NCBI RefSeq assembly: GCF_036002945.1 | Contig: NZ_CP108529.1 | Span: 1,488,001-1,552,000 of the forward strand | Length of the DNA stretch: 64,000 nt | DNA from: Streptomyces sp. NBC_01224 | GTDB lineage: Bacteria; Actinomycetota; Actinomycetes; Streptomycetales; Streptomycetaceae | Reading direction: 5' to 3' | Shown here: one piece after another, positions 18,034-26,111 of the stretch | How the letters are laid out: every line of letters begins with the position of its first letter | Numbering within the stretch: the stretch's first letter is position 1 | Translations under genes and position numbers: made by a program | The notes under the pieces: generated by a model | Told to the model about the DNA's origin: nothing | Seen by the model: the letters and a program-made list of their open reading frames with translations, nothing else | Database searches by the model: none

Positions 18034-18111
18034 TTACGCACCCCAGTCGTGTACCCCGTACGCACCGTAGTGGCGGGTGAAGGACAGCTTGCCGAGCAGC
18101 TTGGCGATCAT
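18034..18111 (-). CDS. 25-residue peptide, candidate RiPP precursor for the P450
   Basis: Too short for usual gene calls. It reads ATG to TAA for 25 codons, starting MIAKLLGKLSF, a basic amphipathic leader-like half. The second half is dense in ring residues: His14, Tyr15, Tyr18, His21 and Trp23, with Gly16, Gly19 and Gly24 between them, ending in WGA. A strong ribosome site, GAGAGGAG, ends 6 bases before the ATG. The P450 gene follows in the same direction 120 bp on, and no other gene lies between. A free tiny peptide beside a lone P450 is how biarylitide and tryptorubin-type pathways look; the aromatic residues would be the crosslink sites. I see no dedicated protease, transporter or other modifying enzyme in the unit. 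Translation and product are inferred. Confidence 0.65.
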   Translation of the reverse strand: MIAKLLGKLSFTRHYGAYGVHDWGA

Positions 18112-18131
18112 GATGCACTCCTCTCGCCTGT

Positions 18132-18157
18132 CTGAGCCCTCCCAGCAGAGGGTTCAG
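18132..18157 (-). promoter_or_regulatory. 5' leader hairpin upstream of the peptide gene
   Basis: Arms CTGAACCCTC and GAGGGCTCAG (coding strand) pair at 9 of 10 positions around a six-base loop. The hairpin ends about 20 bases before the peptide ATG and leaves the ribosome site free, so it may stabilise the message. It could also be the end of an upstream transcript. Confidence 0.4.
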
Positions 18158-18184
18158 CAAAGAAGTTCTCGCCAGCACCAACTA

Positions 18185-18218
18185 CCACGCATCCCATATT
18201 TCCACGCATGCCATATAT
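18185..18218. repeat. Two abutting 17-bp direct repeats upstream of the peptide gene
   Basis: CCACGCATCCCATATTT is followed directly by CCACGCATGCCATATAT, 15 of 17 bases identical. They sit 74-107 bp upstream of the peptide ATG in an unusually AT-rich patch, where a promoter and activator site would be expected. A third, weaker piece (GTCATATTC) follows. Head-to-tail sites of this kind usually bind a regulator as tandem dimers. Confidence 0.5.
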
Positions 18219-18890
18219 GTCATATTCAGAGCATCAGTCACACGCGTGGATATGAGGCGCGTGCTCGCGGGCTGGGCCCGCAGCCAGCCATCGTCGCCCC
18301 GGTGCCGAAGGTCAGTGCCGCCCCCGGCCACAAGGTGTGGCGACGCCGGTCACCTCAAGACCGGGGGCACCATCACGGGCTGCTGGGGTTCGGTACTGCG
18401 GCGGGCCCGGCGGCGCTGGGCGGCAGCGCCCGGGCCCGGCGGGCCGCGCTGCGCGGGAGCGCCTCGCCGGCCGTGGCGTCGACCGCGATCAACACCATCG
18501 GCAAGGGCGCGGTGCGCAGGGAGCGTACATGCGGCGGAACGGCGCCGGAGGGTGCGGATCGCCGGCCTGAAGCCCGGCACTCCTTATGCGTACGACGGCG
18601 AGGTGGCGTACAGCCGACATGAGTTGGTGATCGACAAGCTTCCGAGGGCACTGACGGTGTACTGCCCGATGCCCATGCAGGGGAGCGTCCGCGAATCAGC
18701 CACCCGCGAGCGAACAAGGGTCGGCCGACTGCGGGTTGGCCGCCCTTCCGCATGCCGGTCAACCCAAAAGCATGTCCATATCGCAAGACACACATCTCAC
18801 CATTCGACATTCGAGCGTACGGTGACCGTACCGATCAGTGCTTCGCGGTTCGCATGTCGCGCTCTGCGTTTCGAGAAAGGATCCACGGCC
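18219..18890. other. 670 bp without a convincing gene
   Basis: Open frames exist here but their codon use is not that of a gene: residues switch between arginine/proline-rich nonsense and short sensible runs such as SASPAVASTAINTIGKGAVRRE (18430-18520, + strand) and VRIAGLKPGTPYAYDGEVAYSRHELVIDKL (18555-18645, another + frame). These could be frameshifted remains of one or two lost genes. From about 18760 to 18890 the base composition falls, as expected for the promoter region of the methyltransferase. Confidence 0.4.
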
Positions 18891-19700
18891 ATGCCGAAGG
18901 AGACCGCCGTCTACACCCACGGCCACCACGAGTCGGTGCTGCGCTCGCACCGCTGGCGCACCGCCGCCAATTCCGCGGCGTATCTGATCGACGAACTCCG
19001 CCCGGGCATGTCCGTGTTGGACGTCGGCTGCGGACCCGGCACCATCACCGCGGATCTGGCCGCGCTGGTCGCCCCCGGCCGGGTGACCGCCGTCGACACC
19101 ACTCGGGAGATCCTGGACCGGGCGGCCGAAGTCGCGGCCGAACGCAGCCTGGAAAACGTCGAGTTCACCACCGCCGATGTCCATGCCCTGGACTTCCCCG
19201 ACGACTCCTTCGACGTCGTCCATGCCCATCAGGTGCTCCAGCACGTGGGCGACCCTGTGCAGGCACTGCGCGAGATGCGGCGCGTCTGCCGCCCCGGCGG
19301 CATCGTCGCGGCCCGCGACAGCGACTACGCGGCGATGACCTGGTACCCCGAGGCAGCGGGCATGGACGACTGGCAGGAACTGTACGGACGGGTGGCCCGC
19401 GCCAATGGCGGCGAGCCCGACGCGGGCCGCCGGCTGCTCTCCTGGGCCCGCCGGGCCGGCTTCACCGATATCACCCCGACCGCCGGCAACTGGTGCTTCG
19501 CCACCCCGGAGAGCCGCGCCTGGTGGAGCGGTCTGTGGGCGGACCGTACGGTCGGCTCGGTGTACGCGAAGCTGGCCGTGGACGGCGGCCACGCGAGCAC
19601 CGAGGAGCTGGCCGCGATCGCCGCGGCCTGGCGCGAGTGGGGCGCACAGGACGACGCCTGGTTCATGGTCCCGCACGGCGAGGTGCTCTGCCGGGTCTGA
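18891..19700 (+). CDS. SAM-dependent methyltransferase (UbiE-like)
   Basis: 269 residues from ATG 18891 (MPKETAVYTHGHHESVL), which follows GAAAGGATCC. The frame is open far upstream but that part is not coding-like. Motif I is VLDVGCGPGTITADL near residue 43, motif II ITAV-like VTAVDTTREIL, and motif III DSFDVVHAHQVLQHV. The HGHHESVLRSHRWRTAANSAAYL start is shared with Streptomyces methyltransferases of unknown substrate. It faces away from the P450/peptide pair across 780 bp, so a tailoring role there is possible but unproven. Confidence 0.88.
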   Translation: MPKETAVYTHGHHESVLRSHRWRTAANSAAYLIDELRPGMSVLDVGCGPGTITADLAALVAPGRVTAVDTTREILDRAAEVAAERSLENVEFTTADVHALDFPDDSFDVVHAHQVLQHVGDPVQALREMRRVCRPGGIVAARDSDYAAMTWYPEAAGMDDWQELYGRVARANGGEPDAGRRLLSWARRAGFTDITPTAGNWCFATPESRAWWSGLWADRTVGSVYAKLAVDGGHASTEELAAIAAAWREWGAQDDAWFMVPHGEVLCRV

Positions 19701-19724
19701 GCACCTCCAACTACCCTTGCCCGC

Positions 19725-20078
19725 ATGGACATTCTGGGAACCACGCTGCGTATCTGCGTCGACGACCTGGAGGCCGCGGTGGCCTTCTACGAGGACCTCA
19801 CGGCCAGTTCTGCGCTTCGTTTCGAGCGTGGCGGGGTCTCGGTCGCCGCGATCAGCTGCTTTCTGCTGATGAGCGGCCCGGAGTCGGAGCTGGAGATCCT
19901 GCGCAAGGTGACGGCGACAATCGCGGTCAAGGATGTCGACGAAGCCCATGCCTCGCTCACACGCGTCGGCGCCCGGATCCTCGCAGGCCCGGTACCGACG
20001 CCGGTGGGCCGCAATCTGATCGCGGTGCACCCGGACGGCTCGGTCTTCGAGTACGTCGACCGGAACCTGACCGTCTGA
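19725..20078 (+). CDS. VOC (glyoxalase/bleomycin-resistance fold) protein
   Basis: 117 residues with two beta-alpha-beta-beta-beta modules: LGTTLRICVDDLEAAVAFYEDLT and TATIAVKDVDEAHASLTRVGARI, ending in LIAVHPDGSVFEYVDRN. The last part holds the usual glutamate metal ligand (FEY). Such proteins bind or isomerise small molecules; no substrate is evident. It starts 24 bp after the methyltransferase and is likely cotranscribed with it. Confidence 0.85.
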   Translation: MDILGTTLRICVDDLEAAVAFYEDLTASSALRFERGGVSVAAISCFLLMSGPESELEILRKVTATIAVKDVDEAHASLTRVGARILAGPVPTPVGRNLIAVHPDGSVFEYVDRNLTV

Positions 20079-20088
20079 CCCGCGGCAC

Positions 20089-20122
20089 CCGGCCCGCGCC
20101 GGTGGAGGTGGACGCGGGCCGG
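20089..20122. terminator. Bidirectional terminator hairpin
   Basis: Perfect 10-bp arms (CCGGCCCGCG and CGCGGGCCGG) with a 14-base loop, placed between the stops of two converging genes (VOC protein and DUF5107 protein). Position and strength fit a terminator used from both sides. Confidence 0.7.
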
Positions 20123-20135
20123 ACAGCCTTCGCCA

Positions 20136-22106
20136 TCAAGTCCTGGGGCGCATCCGGTAGTTGTAACGGTCCGGCAGCGGCTCGTCGGTGAGCTCGGCCC
20201 ACACCTCGTCCAGGATTTCCGCGCCCTCGCGCAGATCCGGGACCTCGAAGCCCTCGTCGAAAACGGCCCGGGCGGCGGCGCGGTCGCCCTCGGCGATCAG
20301 CAGCCGGGCCTCCAACAGGCGGAAGCGACCGCGTTGTCGGACCGCCACGCGCAGGCCGGCCCACACCGTCCGGGCCGCTTCGGGGCGCCCTGCCGTCAGC
20401 AGTGCCTCCATCGCCTCGCGGCCGAGCGCCGCCGTGGCGGACGTCCAGGCGTCGCCGTCGTCGCGACGTTCTGCGCACAGGTCGTCGAACGCCTCGATGT
20501 AGAGATCGGCCGCCCGGTCCCGCTGGCCACCCTCCGCGGCGGCGACGGCGAGGCAGCGCAGCAGCGGCCAGCGGGACGGGGCGAGGGCCAGTCCGCGTTC
20601 CCAGCTGCGGACCGCCTGGGCGCGGTCGCCGGCGTGCCACTGGGCGACACCGAGGTGATACTCGGTGAGGGGTTCGGCGGAGGCCGTCTCCAGCATGTCG
20701 CGCCAGTGCGGGGAGACCAGGGAGGGGCCGGGCGGGACCACCCCGGACGGTTCGGGGAAAACGCCCTGGTCGAGCAAGTCCAGCCAGGGTGCCTGTTGTT
20801 CACCCAGGGTCGACTCGGCGAACGGTGTACCGGGGAGCTTGTACTTGCCGCGCCGGACTTCGAGGGCACCCCAGCCGGAACCGGTGGCGAGCGGCTCACC
20901 GGGCTCGCTGTCGGCGCAGGGGCGCCAGGCGGCGTACGCGGCGTCGACATCCGCGCGCGGCAGCGCCTCGGCGAGCCGTCGCTCGGTCTCGGCGCGGGCC
21001 GCCGCCCAGTCGTCGCCGTGCACGGCCCGGGGGTCCGCGGACAGCGGCCCGTACGACTCCAGCCAGCTGAACTCCGCGCCCGGTTCGAGGGGGATGTGTT
21101 CCAGCTGGGTACGGGCGAGTCCGGCCTGGATCTCGGCGTATCCGACGGTGCCGGGCTCGGTGAGCCACTCCTGCCAGCGGCGCCCGCCCGGGCCGCTGCC
21201 CCACAGAAACAGCTTTCGGCCGCGCAGCAGATCGGTCGACGTCTGGACGAGTCCGTGGCCGTCCTCGTCGAGGGAGGCGATCCAGCGCCGGGCGCCGTCG
21301 GGCACCTCGTAGAAGTAGTCGGCGGGGAAGTCGCCGCGCAGCGGGTACGTACGGTCGATGGAGCCGGTCTCGGGGACCGGGACCCTGGTCAGGGTCCGCT
21401 CGTAACCGAAGTGCCATGCCTCGTCGGCCGGGGCCAGGACGCGGGTGCGCTCGCCCTCGGGTACGGCGATGTTGGACCACCAGTAGACGGGTGCGGTGTG
21501 TTCGTGCGGGTTGCGTATCCGTACGCCGACGTGCAGGAAGTCGGAATCCTCGGGCAGCCAGAGGTCCACCTGGAACGGCAGGTCGCGCAGCCGCTCCCAC
21601 TCCCAGAGGCGGACCATTTCACCGCCGTCGGGTGCGGGCACCCGCGCGGCGTGGACCGGGGCGCAGGACAGTGTGGTGTGGCCCGTGGCGCCGATGTTCC
21701 ATTCGATGCCGCCGGAGAACCAGGCGCCGTTGAGCGCGAAGTCGGCGGGCTGCAGGACGGGGTTGGTGTAGAGGAGTTCGCGGCCGGTCGGCTTGTGGTG
21801 GAGGGAGTGGATGCGGCCGCCGAGCCCGGGCAGGACGGTGGCCCGCAGCCGGTCGTTCTCGATGATGATCGCGTCCAGTTGAGTGGGGACGCGTTCGCGC
21901 CCGTACCCGTCGAGGATGCGGACCGGGAGCACAGTGGCCAGTGGTTCGTAGCCGATCTGGCGTGCCATGTCACGTGGCAGTCCGGCCCTGTCACGGTCGT
22001 CGACGACATGCATCTCGTCGAGCGGCCGCAGTGCGGGCAGCGGGTTCTCCGGGCCCAGTGGTGCGGCGGACAGAGTCAGTACGGCACGTCGTACGGTCGT
22101 GGCCAA
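20136..22106 (-). CDS. DUF5107 / TPR-containing protein
   Basis: 656 residues. The first ~380 form a galactose-mutarotase-like domain of the DUF5107 kind: IIIENDRLRATVLPGLGGRIHSLHHKPTGRELLYTNP, then GAWFSGGIEWNIGATGH and VYWWSNIAVPEG. From about residue 440 to 650 helical repeats follow (LTEYHLGVAQWHAGDRAQAVRSWERGLALAPSRWPLLRCLA), read as tetratricopeptide repeats. The fold suggests carbohydrate binding or hydrolysis, and many relatives lie in sugar-use loci. Here there are no obvious sugar genes next door. No signal peptide, so it acts in the cytoplasm. Confidence 0.85.
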   Translation of the reverse strand: MATTVRRAVLTLSAAPLGPENPLPALRPLDEMHVVDDRDRAGLPRDMARQIGYEPLATVLPVRILDGYGRERVPTQLDAIIIENDRLRATVLPGLGGRIHSLHHKPTGRELLYTNPVLQPADFALNGAWFSGGIEWNIGATGHTTLSCAPVHAARVPAPDGGEMVRLWEWERLRDLPFQVDLWLPEDSDFLHVGVRIRNPHEHTAPVYWWSNIAVPEGERTRVLAPADEAWHFGYERTLTRVPVPETGSIDRTYPLRGDFPADYFYEVPDGARRWIASLDEDGHGLVQTSTDLLRGRKLFLWGSGPGGRRWQEWLTEPGTVGYAEIQAGLARTQLEHIPLEPGAEFSWLESYGPLSADPRAVHGDDWAAARAETERRLAEALPRADVDAAYAAWRPCADSEPGEPLATGSGWGALEVRRGKYKLPGTPFAESTLGEQQAPWLDLLDQGVFPEPSGVVPPGPSLVSPHWRDMLETASAEPLTEYHLGVAQWHAGDRAQAVRSWERGLALAPSRWPLLRCLAVAAAEGGQRDRAADLYIEAFDDLCAERRDDGDAWTSATAALGREAMEALLTAGRPEAARTVWAGLRVAVRQRGRFRLLEARLLIAEGDRAAARAVFDEGFEVPDLREGAEILDEVWAELTDEPLPDRYNYRMRPRT

Positions 22107-22359
22107 GGCAACCTCGCTCCCTCACACGGGCCGCCGCAGGTCCGGGCGCCCCCCGATGACCATGGAACACGCTGGACAGCGGCCCGGCCAGGGGCATCGC
22201 CGTCAGACTTCGGCAAAAGACCGCGGAGGCGACGGCCGGGGTCGCCCTCCCCGCCATGACCCGGGGGCCGCCGCCCCCCGCGATAATTCGCGTGCGCCCT
22301 GTCCTCACCGCCGTAACCTTGGCCCTCGACGGTTCACGAGCGGAATGCGGAGCGGGACG
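22107..22359. promoter_or_regulatory. Divergent promoter region with GC hairpin
   Basis: 253 bp between two divergent genes. A 6-bp hairpin (GGGGGC, loop CGCC, GCCCCC) lies at 22263-22278. No clear -10/-35 pair could be assigned, and no gene is visible. Confidence 0.35.
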
Positions 22360-22704
22360 ATGAGCACGCAGCACACCTACCGAGTGATCGTGCGCGGTAC
22401 CTGGGACGGTCTGACGGACGAGGCGCGCGCCCGGCTCCTGTCCGAGGTGGACCTGCACGGCCTGAGCGCGATGCAGTTCACGGAGGAGGGCTCGCTGACG
22501 TACGACCGCGTGCTCAAGCATTTCAGCTTCCGGTTCGTGGTCGTGTCGGACGCCGGGGACGGCGAGGAGATGGCATCCGCGATCGCCGAGGACCGGGCCG
22601 AGACGCTGCTGAAGGAACAGGGGTACGGCCATGGCGAACTGCGGTCCACGGCAACGGACATGGACACCATGAAGATCAACTACAAGGGGCGGCGGACGTC
22701 ATGA
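22360..22704 (+). CDS. DUF6204 family protein
   Basis: 114 residues from ATG 22360 (MSTQHTYRVIVRGTWDGL), preceded by GGAGCGG. The pattern RVIVRGTWDGLTDEARARLLSEVDLHG, then FTEEGSLTYDRVLKHFSFRFVV and a helix ending ETLLKEQGYGHGELRSTATDMDTMKI, is that of a small alpha-beta protein common in Streptomyces and without known function. It is monocistronic between divergent and convergent neighbours. Confidence 0.8.
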   Translation: MSTQHTYRVIVRGTWDGLTDEARARLLSEVDLHGLSAMQFTEEGSLTYDRVLKHFSFRFVVVSDAGDGEEMASAIAEDRAETLLKEQGYGHGELRSTATDMDTMKINYKGRRTS

Positions 22705-22819
22705 GCGGCGTGACTCCGCACCGAAAGCTGCCGCAGGTGCGCTGACCAGGGAATTCTTGCCGCGCAGCGGATCAGCCGCCCGGCACTGCTGAGCGGGGCG
22801 TCGCTTCCGGTTGGGCCGT

Positions 22820-23914
22820 TCAGCCCGGTCGGACCAGAGCTTCGAGAGGAAGCACGCCCGCGCCGGAGAACAGGCTGCGGGCTGTGGTGATGCGCCGCTC
22901 GCGCACCGGGCCCGATGCGGTCAGGTTGTCCAGGGCCCGGATCAGCGCCCACGGGTCCGGTGCGTAGTCGGTGAGACCGTGCTCGGCCATCCGTCGGGCG
23001 CCCTCTCTGCCATGCCCCGGAATGGGCCGATAGCTGACCACCGGCAATCCGACGGCCATCGCTTCGAGCGCCGTTTGCCCTGCCGCGTTGTCGATGAGCG
23101 CGCGGGAGGCCGCCATGAGTCCTGGCATGTCGTCGACCCAGCCCCTGGCATCGGCATGGGCGATGCGTGACAGGTCCCGGCGCAGGCGTGTGTTCGTGCC
23201 GCAGAGCACGACCGGTCTGTAGCCCGCCGAAGCCACCAGCCGCGTGGTCTGTCCCAGGTGGGCGCCGGCACCCCAGGCCCCCGTCGAGATCAGCACCGGC
23301 GGACGGTCCGGCGAGTCGAGCCGCCGCTGCCGGTCCGCCACCGTGGGCGCCGGGGCGTGGAACCGGGGTGCCACCAGAGCGCCGGAGGTGACGGCCGGGC
23401 GCCGTACCGCTCGCCGTACCTGATGCGCAAGATCGGGTGTGAGACACAGATGGAGGTCGTTGCCCGGATGCAGCCATTGGCGGTGAACAGCGAAATCGGT
23501 GATGACGACAGCGCTCGGCACCGGGAGTGCGCCGCGCGAGCGGAGCCCGCCGGTGAGCTGGGCGGCGAGGTGGAAGACGGGTACGAGCACGTCCGGTCGT
23601 TGTTGCGCGACGAGCATCAGCAGCCTTCGCTCCGCGAGGGCGGCCAGCGGGGCGCTCCCGGGGCGGGGGCCGCCCCCGGCGCGGAAGAACGCCGTGTACA
23701 GCCCGGCATAGACCACAGGCATGCGGCAGATGACCGAGCGGTAGAAGGAGCGCAGTCCGCTGCCGATACCGGGGGGCAGCAGATCAAGGACATCGACCGT
23801 CGTCGTCCGCCCTCCGTGGGCCTCCAGCCGACGGGCCAGCTCGGCGGCCACAGCGTGGTGACCGGAGCCCATGCCTGCGCTCAGGATGAGGAAGCGTCCG
23901 GGTACCGCGTTCAT
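22820..23914 (-). CDS. Glycosyltransferase of the MGDG-synthase type
   Basis: 364 residues. The N-terminus FLILSAGMGSGHHAVAAELARRLEAHG matches the MGDG-synthase domain, which transfers a sugar to diacylglycerol; the C-terminal half is GT28-like, with LISTGAWGAGAHLGQTTRL, FVLCG-like VVLCGTNTRLRRDL and the nucleotide-sugar site IDNAAGQTALEAMAVGLPVVSYRPIPGHG. It probably makes a membrane glycolipid. It is divergent from an SDR-transporter-deacetylase operon across 413 bp; the four may serve one envelope pathway. Confidence 0.87.
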   Translation of the reverse strand: MNAVPGRFLILSAGMGSGHHAVAAELARRLEAHGGRTTTVDVLDLLPPGIGSGLRSFYRSVICRMPVVYAGLYTAFFRAGGGPRPGSAPLAALAERRLLMLVAQQRPDVLVPVFHLAAQLTGGLRSRGALPVPSAVVITDFAVHRQWLHPGNDLHLCLTPDLAHQVRRAVRRPAVTSGALVAPRFHAPAPTVADRQRRLDSPDRPPVLISTGAWGAGAHLGQTTRLVASAGYRPVVLCGTNTRLRRDLSRIAHADARGWVDDMPGLMAASRALIDNAAGQTALEAMAVGLPVVSYRPIPGHGREGARRMAEHGLTDYAPDPWALIRALDNLTASGPVRERRITTARSLFSGAGVLPLEALVRPG

Positions 23915-24327
23915 CTGTCGTATACCCCCGCCCGGGCGTCGGTACCGGAGGGGGCCGTTACCGGCCCCCGGAGTTCCGTTCCGCCATCCGGAGCCGGCAG
24001 CGCCGATGGCGCGTTCACCCGTCGCAGCGGGAGCACCCCCGTCCGGCCGAGGCTTCGATGCGCGGCCGGACGCTCAGCCGCATGACCAACAGGCACATGA
24101 CCACCCTCGTTCGGCGAGCATCCGGAGGATCCGTCGGAAGAGGCACGGAACGCGGTTCTTCCATTCTGTGGGTGCGAGCGGTGCGGTGCAGTGAGGCGTG
24201 GGCCCCGACGGTTTTGCCGACGCCCGTCCGGGCTACTCCTATCCCGACACGGCGACGCGAAGTCCCACATCCTGAATGTGTGAGGGGCGGGCACCGCGCC
24301 GTACCGTGCTGAGACAGGGGAGAAGCC
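23915..24327. promoter_or_regulatory. 413-bp divergent promoter region with strong hairpin
   Basis: No gene-like frame. At 23950-23969 an 8-bp perfect hairpin (GGGGGCCG, loop TTAC, CGGCCCCC) lies 36 bp before the glycosyltransferase start, inside its leader, and could control that message. Toward the SDR gene the sequence ends in GGGGAGAAG, its ribosome site. Confidence 0.45.
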
Positions 24328-25143
24328 ATGTCACGTCCTTCGGGCATCATTCAACGCGGCGCGCCCAGCGCTGACGCGTCGGACGGCAGTGGCGTCCAGG
24401 CGGGTGTGGCCCTGGTGACGGGGGCCTCCTCGGGTATCGGCGCCGCGGTCTCGCGCCGGATCGCGGCCGAAGGCGGCTGGCGGCTCCTGGTCGCCGGTCG
24501 CGACCGCGAGCGGCTGGACGGCGTGGCGGCGACGACATGCTCGACGGCTCTCTACGCGGACCTGATGTCGGCCGACGGTACGGAGCAACTGGTCAAGGAG
24601 GCCCTCGACACCGCCGGCGGAGTCGACCTGCTCGTGGCGGCAGCGGGGGTCGGCTGGGCCGGCTCCTTCCGTTCCATGCCGGCTGCCGCCGCCGACCGGG
24701 TCCTCACCGTGGATCTGGTGTCCGTCGTCCATTTGGTACGGCTTCTGCTGCCGCACATGCTCGCCGCGGGGCGCGGGCACATCGTGCTGATCGGATCGGT
24801 GGCGGGATCCGCAGCTGTCCGCGGTGAGGCGGTGTACTCGGCTGCGAAGGCAGCCATCGCCGCCTTCGCCGATGCGCTGCACTACGAACTGAGGGGAACC
24901 GGAGTACGCATCACCCATCTGGTCCCCGCGGTGGTGGACACACCGTTCTTCGAACGCCGGGGATTGCCGTACACCCGTTCGTGGCCCCGGCCCATGCCGC
25001 CGGAACGCGTCGCAGACGCGGTCTGGGACGCTGTTGTGGCGGGCCGTGATGAGGTGTTCATCCCCGGCTGGCTGCGTTTGCCGGGATGTGTGCGCTCCGT
25101 TGCCCCCGGGCTCTATCACCGTCTCGCCACCCGCTTCGGCTGA
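24328..25143 (+). CDS. Short-chain dehydrogenase/reductase
   Basis: 271 residues. The NAD(P) site TGASSGIG is near residue 31, the NAG-like motif reads LVAAAGVGWAG, the catalytic serine is in VLIGSVAGSAA and the YxxxK pair in YSAAKAAIAAF. The C-terminal hydrophobic tail (RLPGCVRSVAPGLYHRLATRF) is like that of membrane-near SDRs in lipid metabolism. The ATG follows GGGGAGAAG. It begins a three-gene operon with a transporter and a deacetylase. Confidence 0.9.
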   Translation: MSRPSGIIQRGAPSADASDGSGVQAGVALVTGASSGIGAAVSRRIAAEGGWRLLVAGRDRERLDGVAATTCSTALYADLMSADGTEQLVKEALDTAGGVDLLVAAAGVGWAGSFRSMPAAAADRVLTVDLVSVVHLVRLLLPHMLAAGRGHIVLIGSVAGSAAVRGEAVYSAAKAAIAAFADALHYELRGTGVRITHLVPAVVDTPFFERRGLPYTRSWPRPMPPERVADAVWDAVVAGRDEVFIPGWLRLPGCVRSVAPGLYHRLATRFG

Positions 25144-25151
25144 ACAGCGAC

Positions 25152-26111
25152 ATGAACGTTCTCGCCGTGATGCTGGCGCTGTCGGCGGCTCTCGCCAACG
25201 GCGCCGCATCCGTGCTGCAACGGCGGGCCGCCATGGAGCAGGTGGAGTTCGAGGCAGCGGGCGGCAGGCCGGATGTGCGGCAGGTGGTGCGCCGATCGGC
25301 ACAGCTGATACGCCGTCCCTTCTGGCTGGCCGGTGCGTCGGCGCTCGGGCTGTCCGCGGCCTTCCAGACGGGCGCGCTGGCGGTCGGTAGCCTGTCGGTG
25401 GTCCAGCCGCTGATGGCGAGCGAACTCCTCTTCACGCTGTTGCTCGGCACGGCGGTCTTCCATCACCGTCCGGGCGGCAGGACGTGGATGTCGTTCCTGA
25501 TGCTCGCCGCGGGGCTGGCGCTCTTCCTGGCCGCCGCCGGCCCGTCGGTGGGTGAGGCAACGGGACAGGCCGGCACATGGCTGGCTGTCGGCATCTCCGC
25601 CGCGACGGCAATGGCCGCGCTGACCCTGCTCGCCCGGACCCTCGACGGCGCCGCCTGCGCCGCGGTGCTGGGCTGTGCCACCGCCGTCTCCTTCGCATGT
25701 ACGGCCGCTCTGATCAAGGAGGTCACGGGCCGGATCCCGCAGGGTGCGGCCGCGGTCTTCACCACGGGGTACCTGTACGCGATGTGCTGCGCCGGTCTGT
25801 TGAGTCTGTTGCTGCTCCAGAGCACCCTGCGTGCCGGGACACTCGCCGCCTCCCAGCCGGCGCTCACCCTCGGGGACGCGCTGCTGGGTGTGGTGCTGGG
25901 GAAGGCACTGTTCGATGAACGGATCGCGCTGGGCGTTCATCTGCTGCCGGCCACGCTCGGTGCCTGCCTGATCGCTGCCGGGACGTTGGGCCTGTCGCTC
26001 TCGTCGGCGGTCGCGGGTCACTGGGACTCGGCGAGAGGGAACGATGACGCGGCGGAGCAGGCCCGACCGCAACCGATGGCCGACAACGACGAAGGCGCGG
26101 AGTCCCGATGA
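25152..26111 (+). CDS. DMT/EamA-like multispan transporter
   Basis: 319 residues from ATG 25152, nine bases after the SDR stop. About nine or ten hydrophobic segments are visible, with VLAVMLALSAALANGAASVLQRRAA at the N-terminus and VVQPLMASELLFTLLLGTAVF, features of the DMT-related family often annotated as magnesium or drug/metabolite transporters. The last ~25 residues are polar and cytoplasmic. It overlaps the next gene by ATGA. Position suggests it moves a lipid or sugar intermediate, which is inference. Confidence 0.86.
   Translation: MNVLAVMLALSAALANGAASVLQRRAAMEQVEFEAAGGRPDVRQVVRRSAQLIRRPFWLAGASALGLSAAFQTGALAVGSLSVVQPLMASELLFTLLLGTAVFHHRPGGRTWMSFLMLAAGLALFLAAAGPSVGEATGQAGTWLAVGISAATAMAALTLLARTLDGAACAAVLGCATAVSFACTAALIKEVTGRIPQGAAAVFTTGYLYAMCCAGLLSLLLLQSTLRAGTLAASQPALTLGDALLGVVLGKALFDERIALGVHLLPATLGACLIAAGTLGLSLSSAVAGHWDSARGNDDAAEQARPQPMADNDEGAESR

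Noticed and set aside
18246..18890. Treating the long open frame before the methyltransferase as its N-terminus
   Set aside because: The stretch is arginine-rich and lacks family likeness, and a ribosome site with ATG is present at 18891.
23915..24327. Several small frames in the divergent region between the glycosyltransferase and SDR genes
   Set aside because: None has a ribosome site with a sensible product or a recognised motif.
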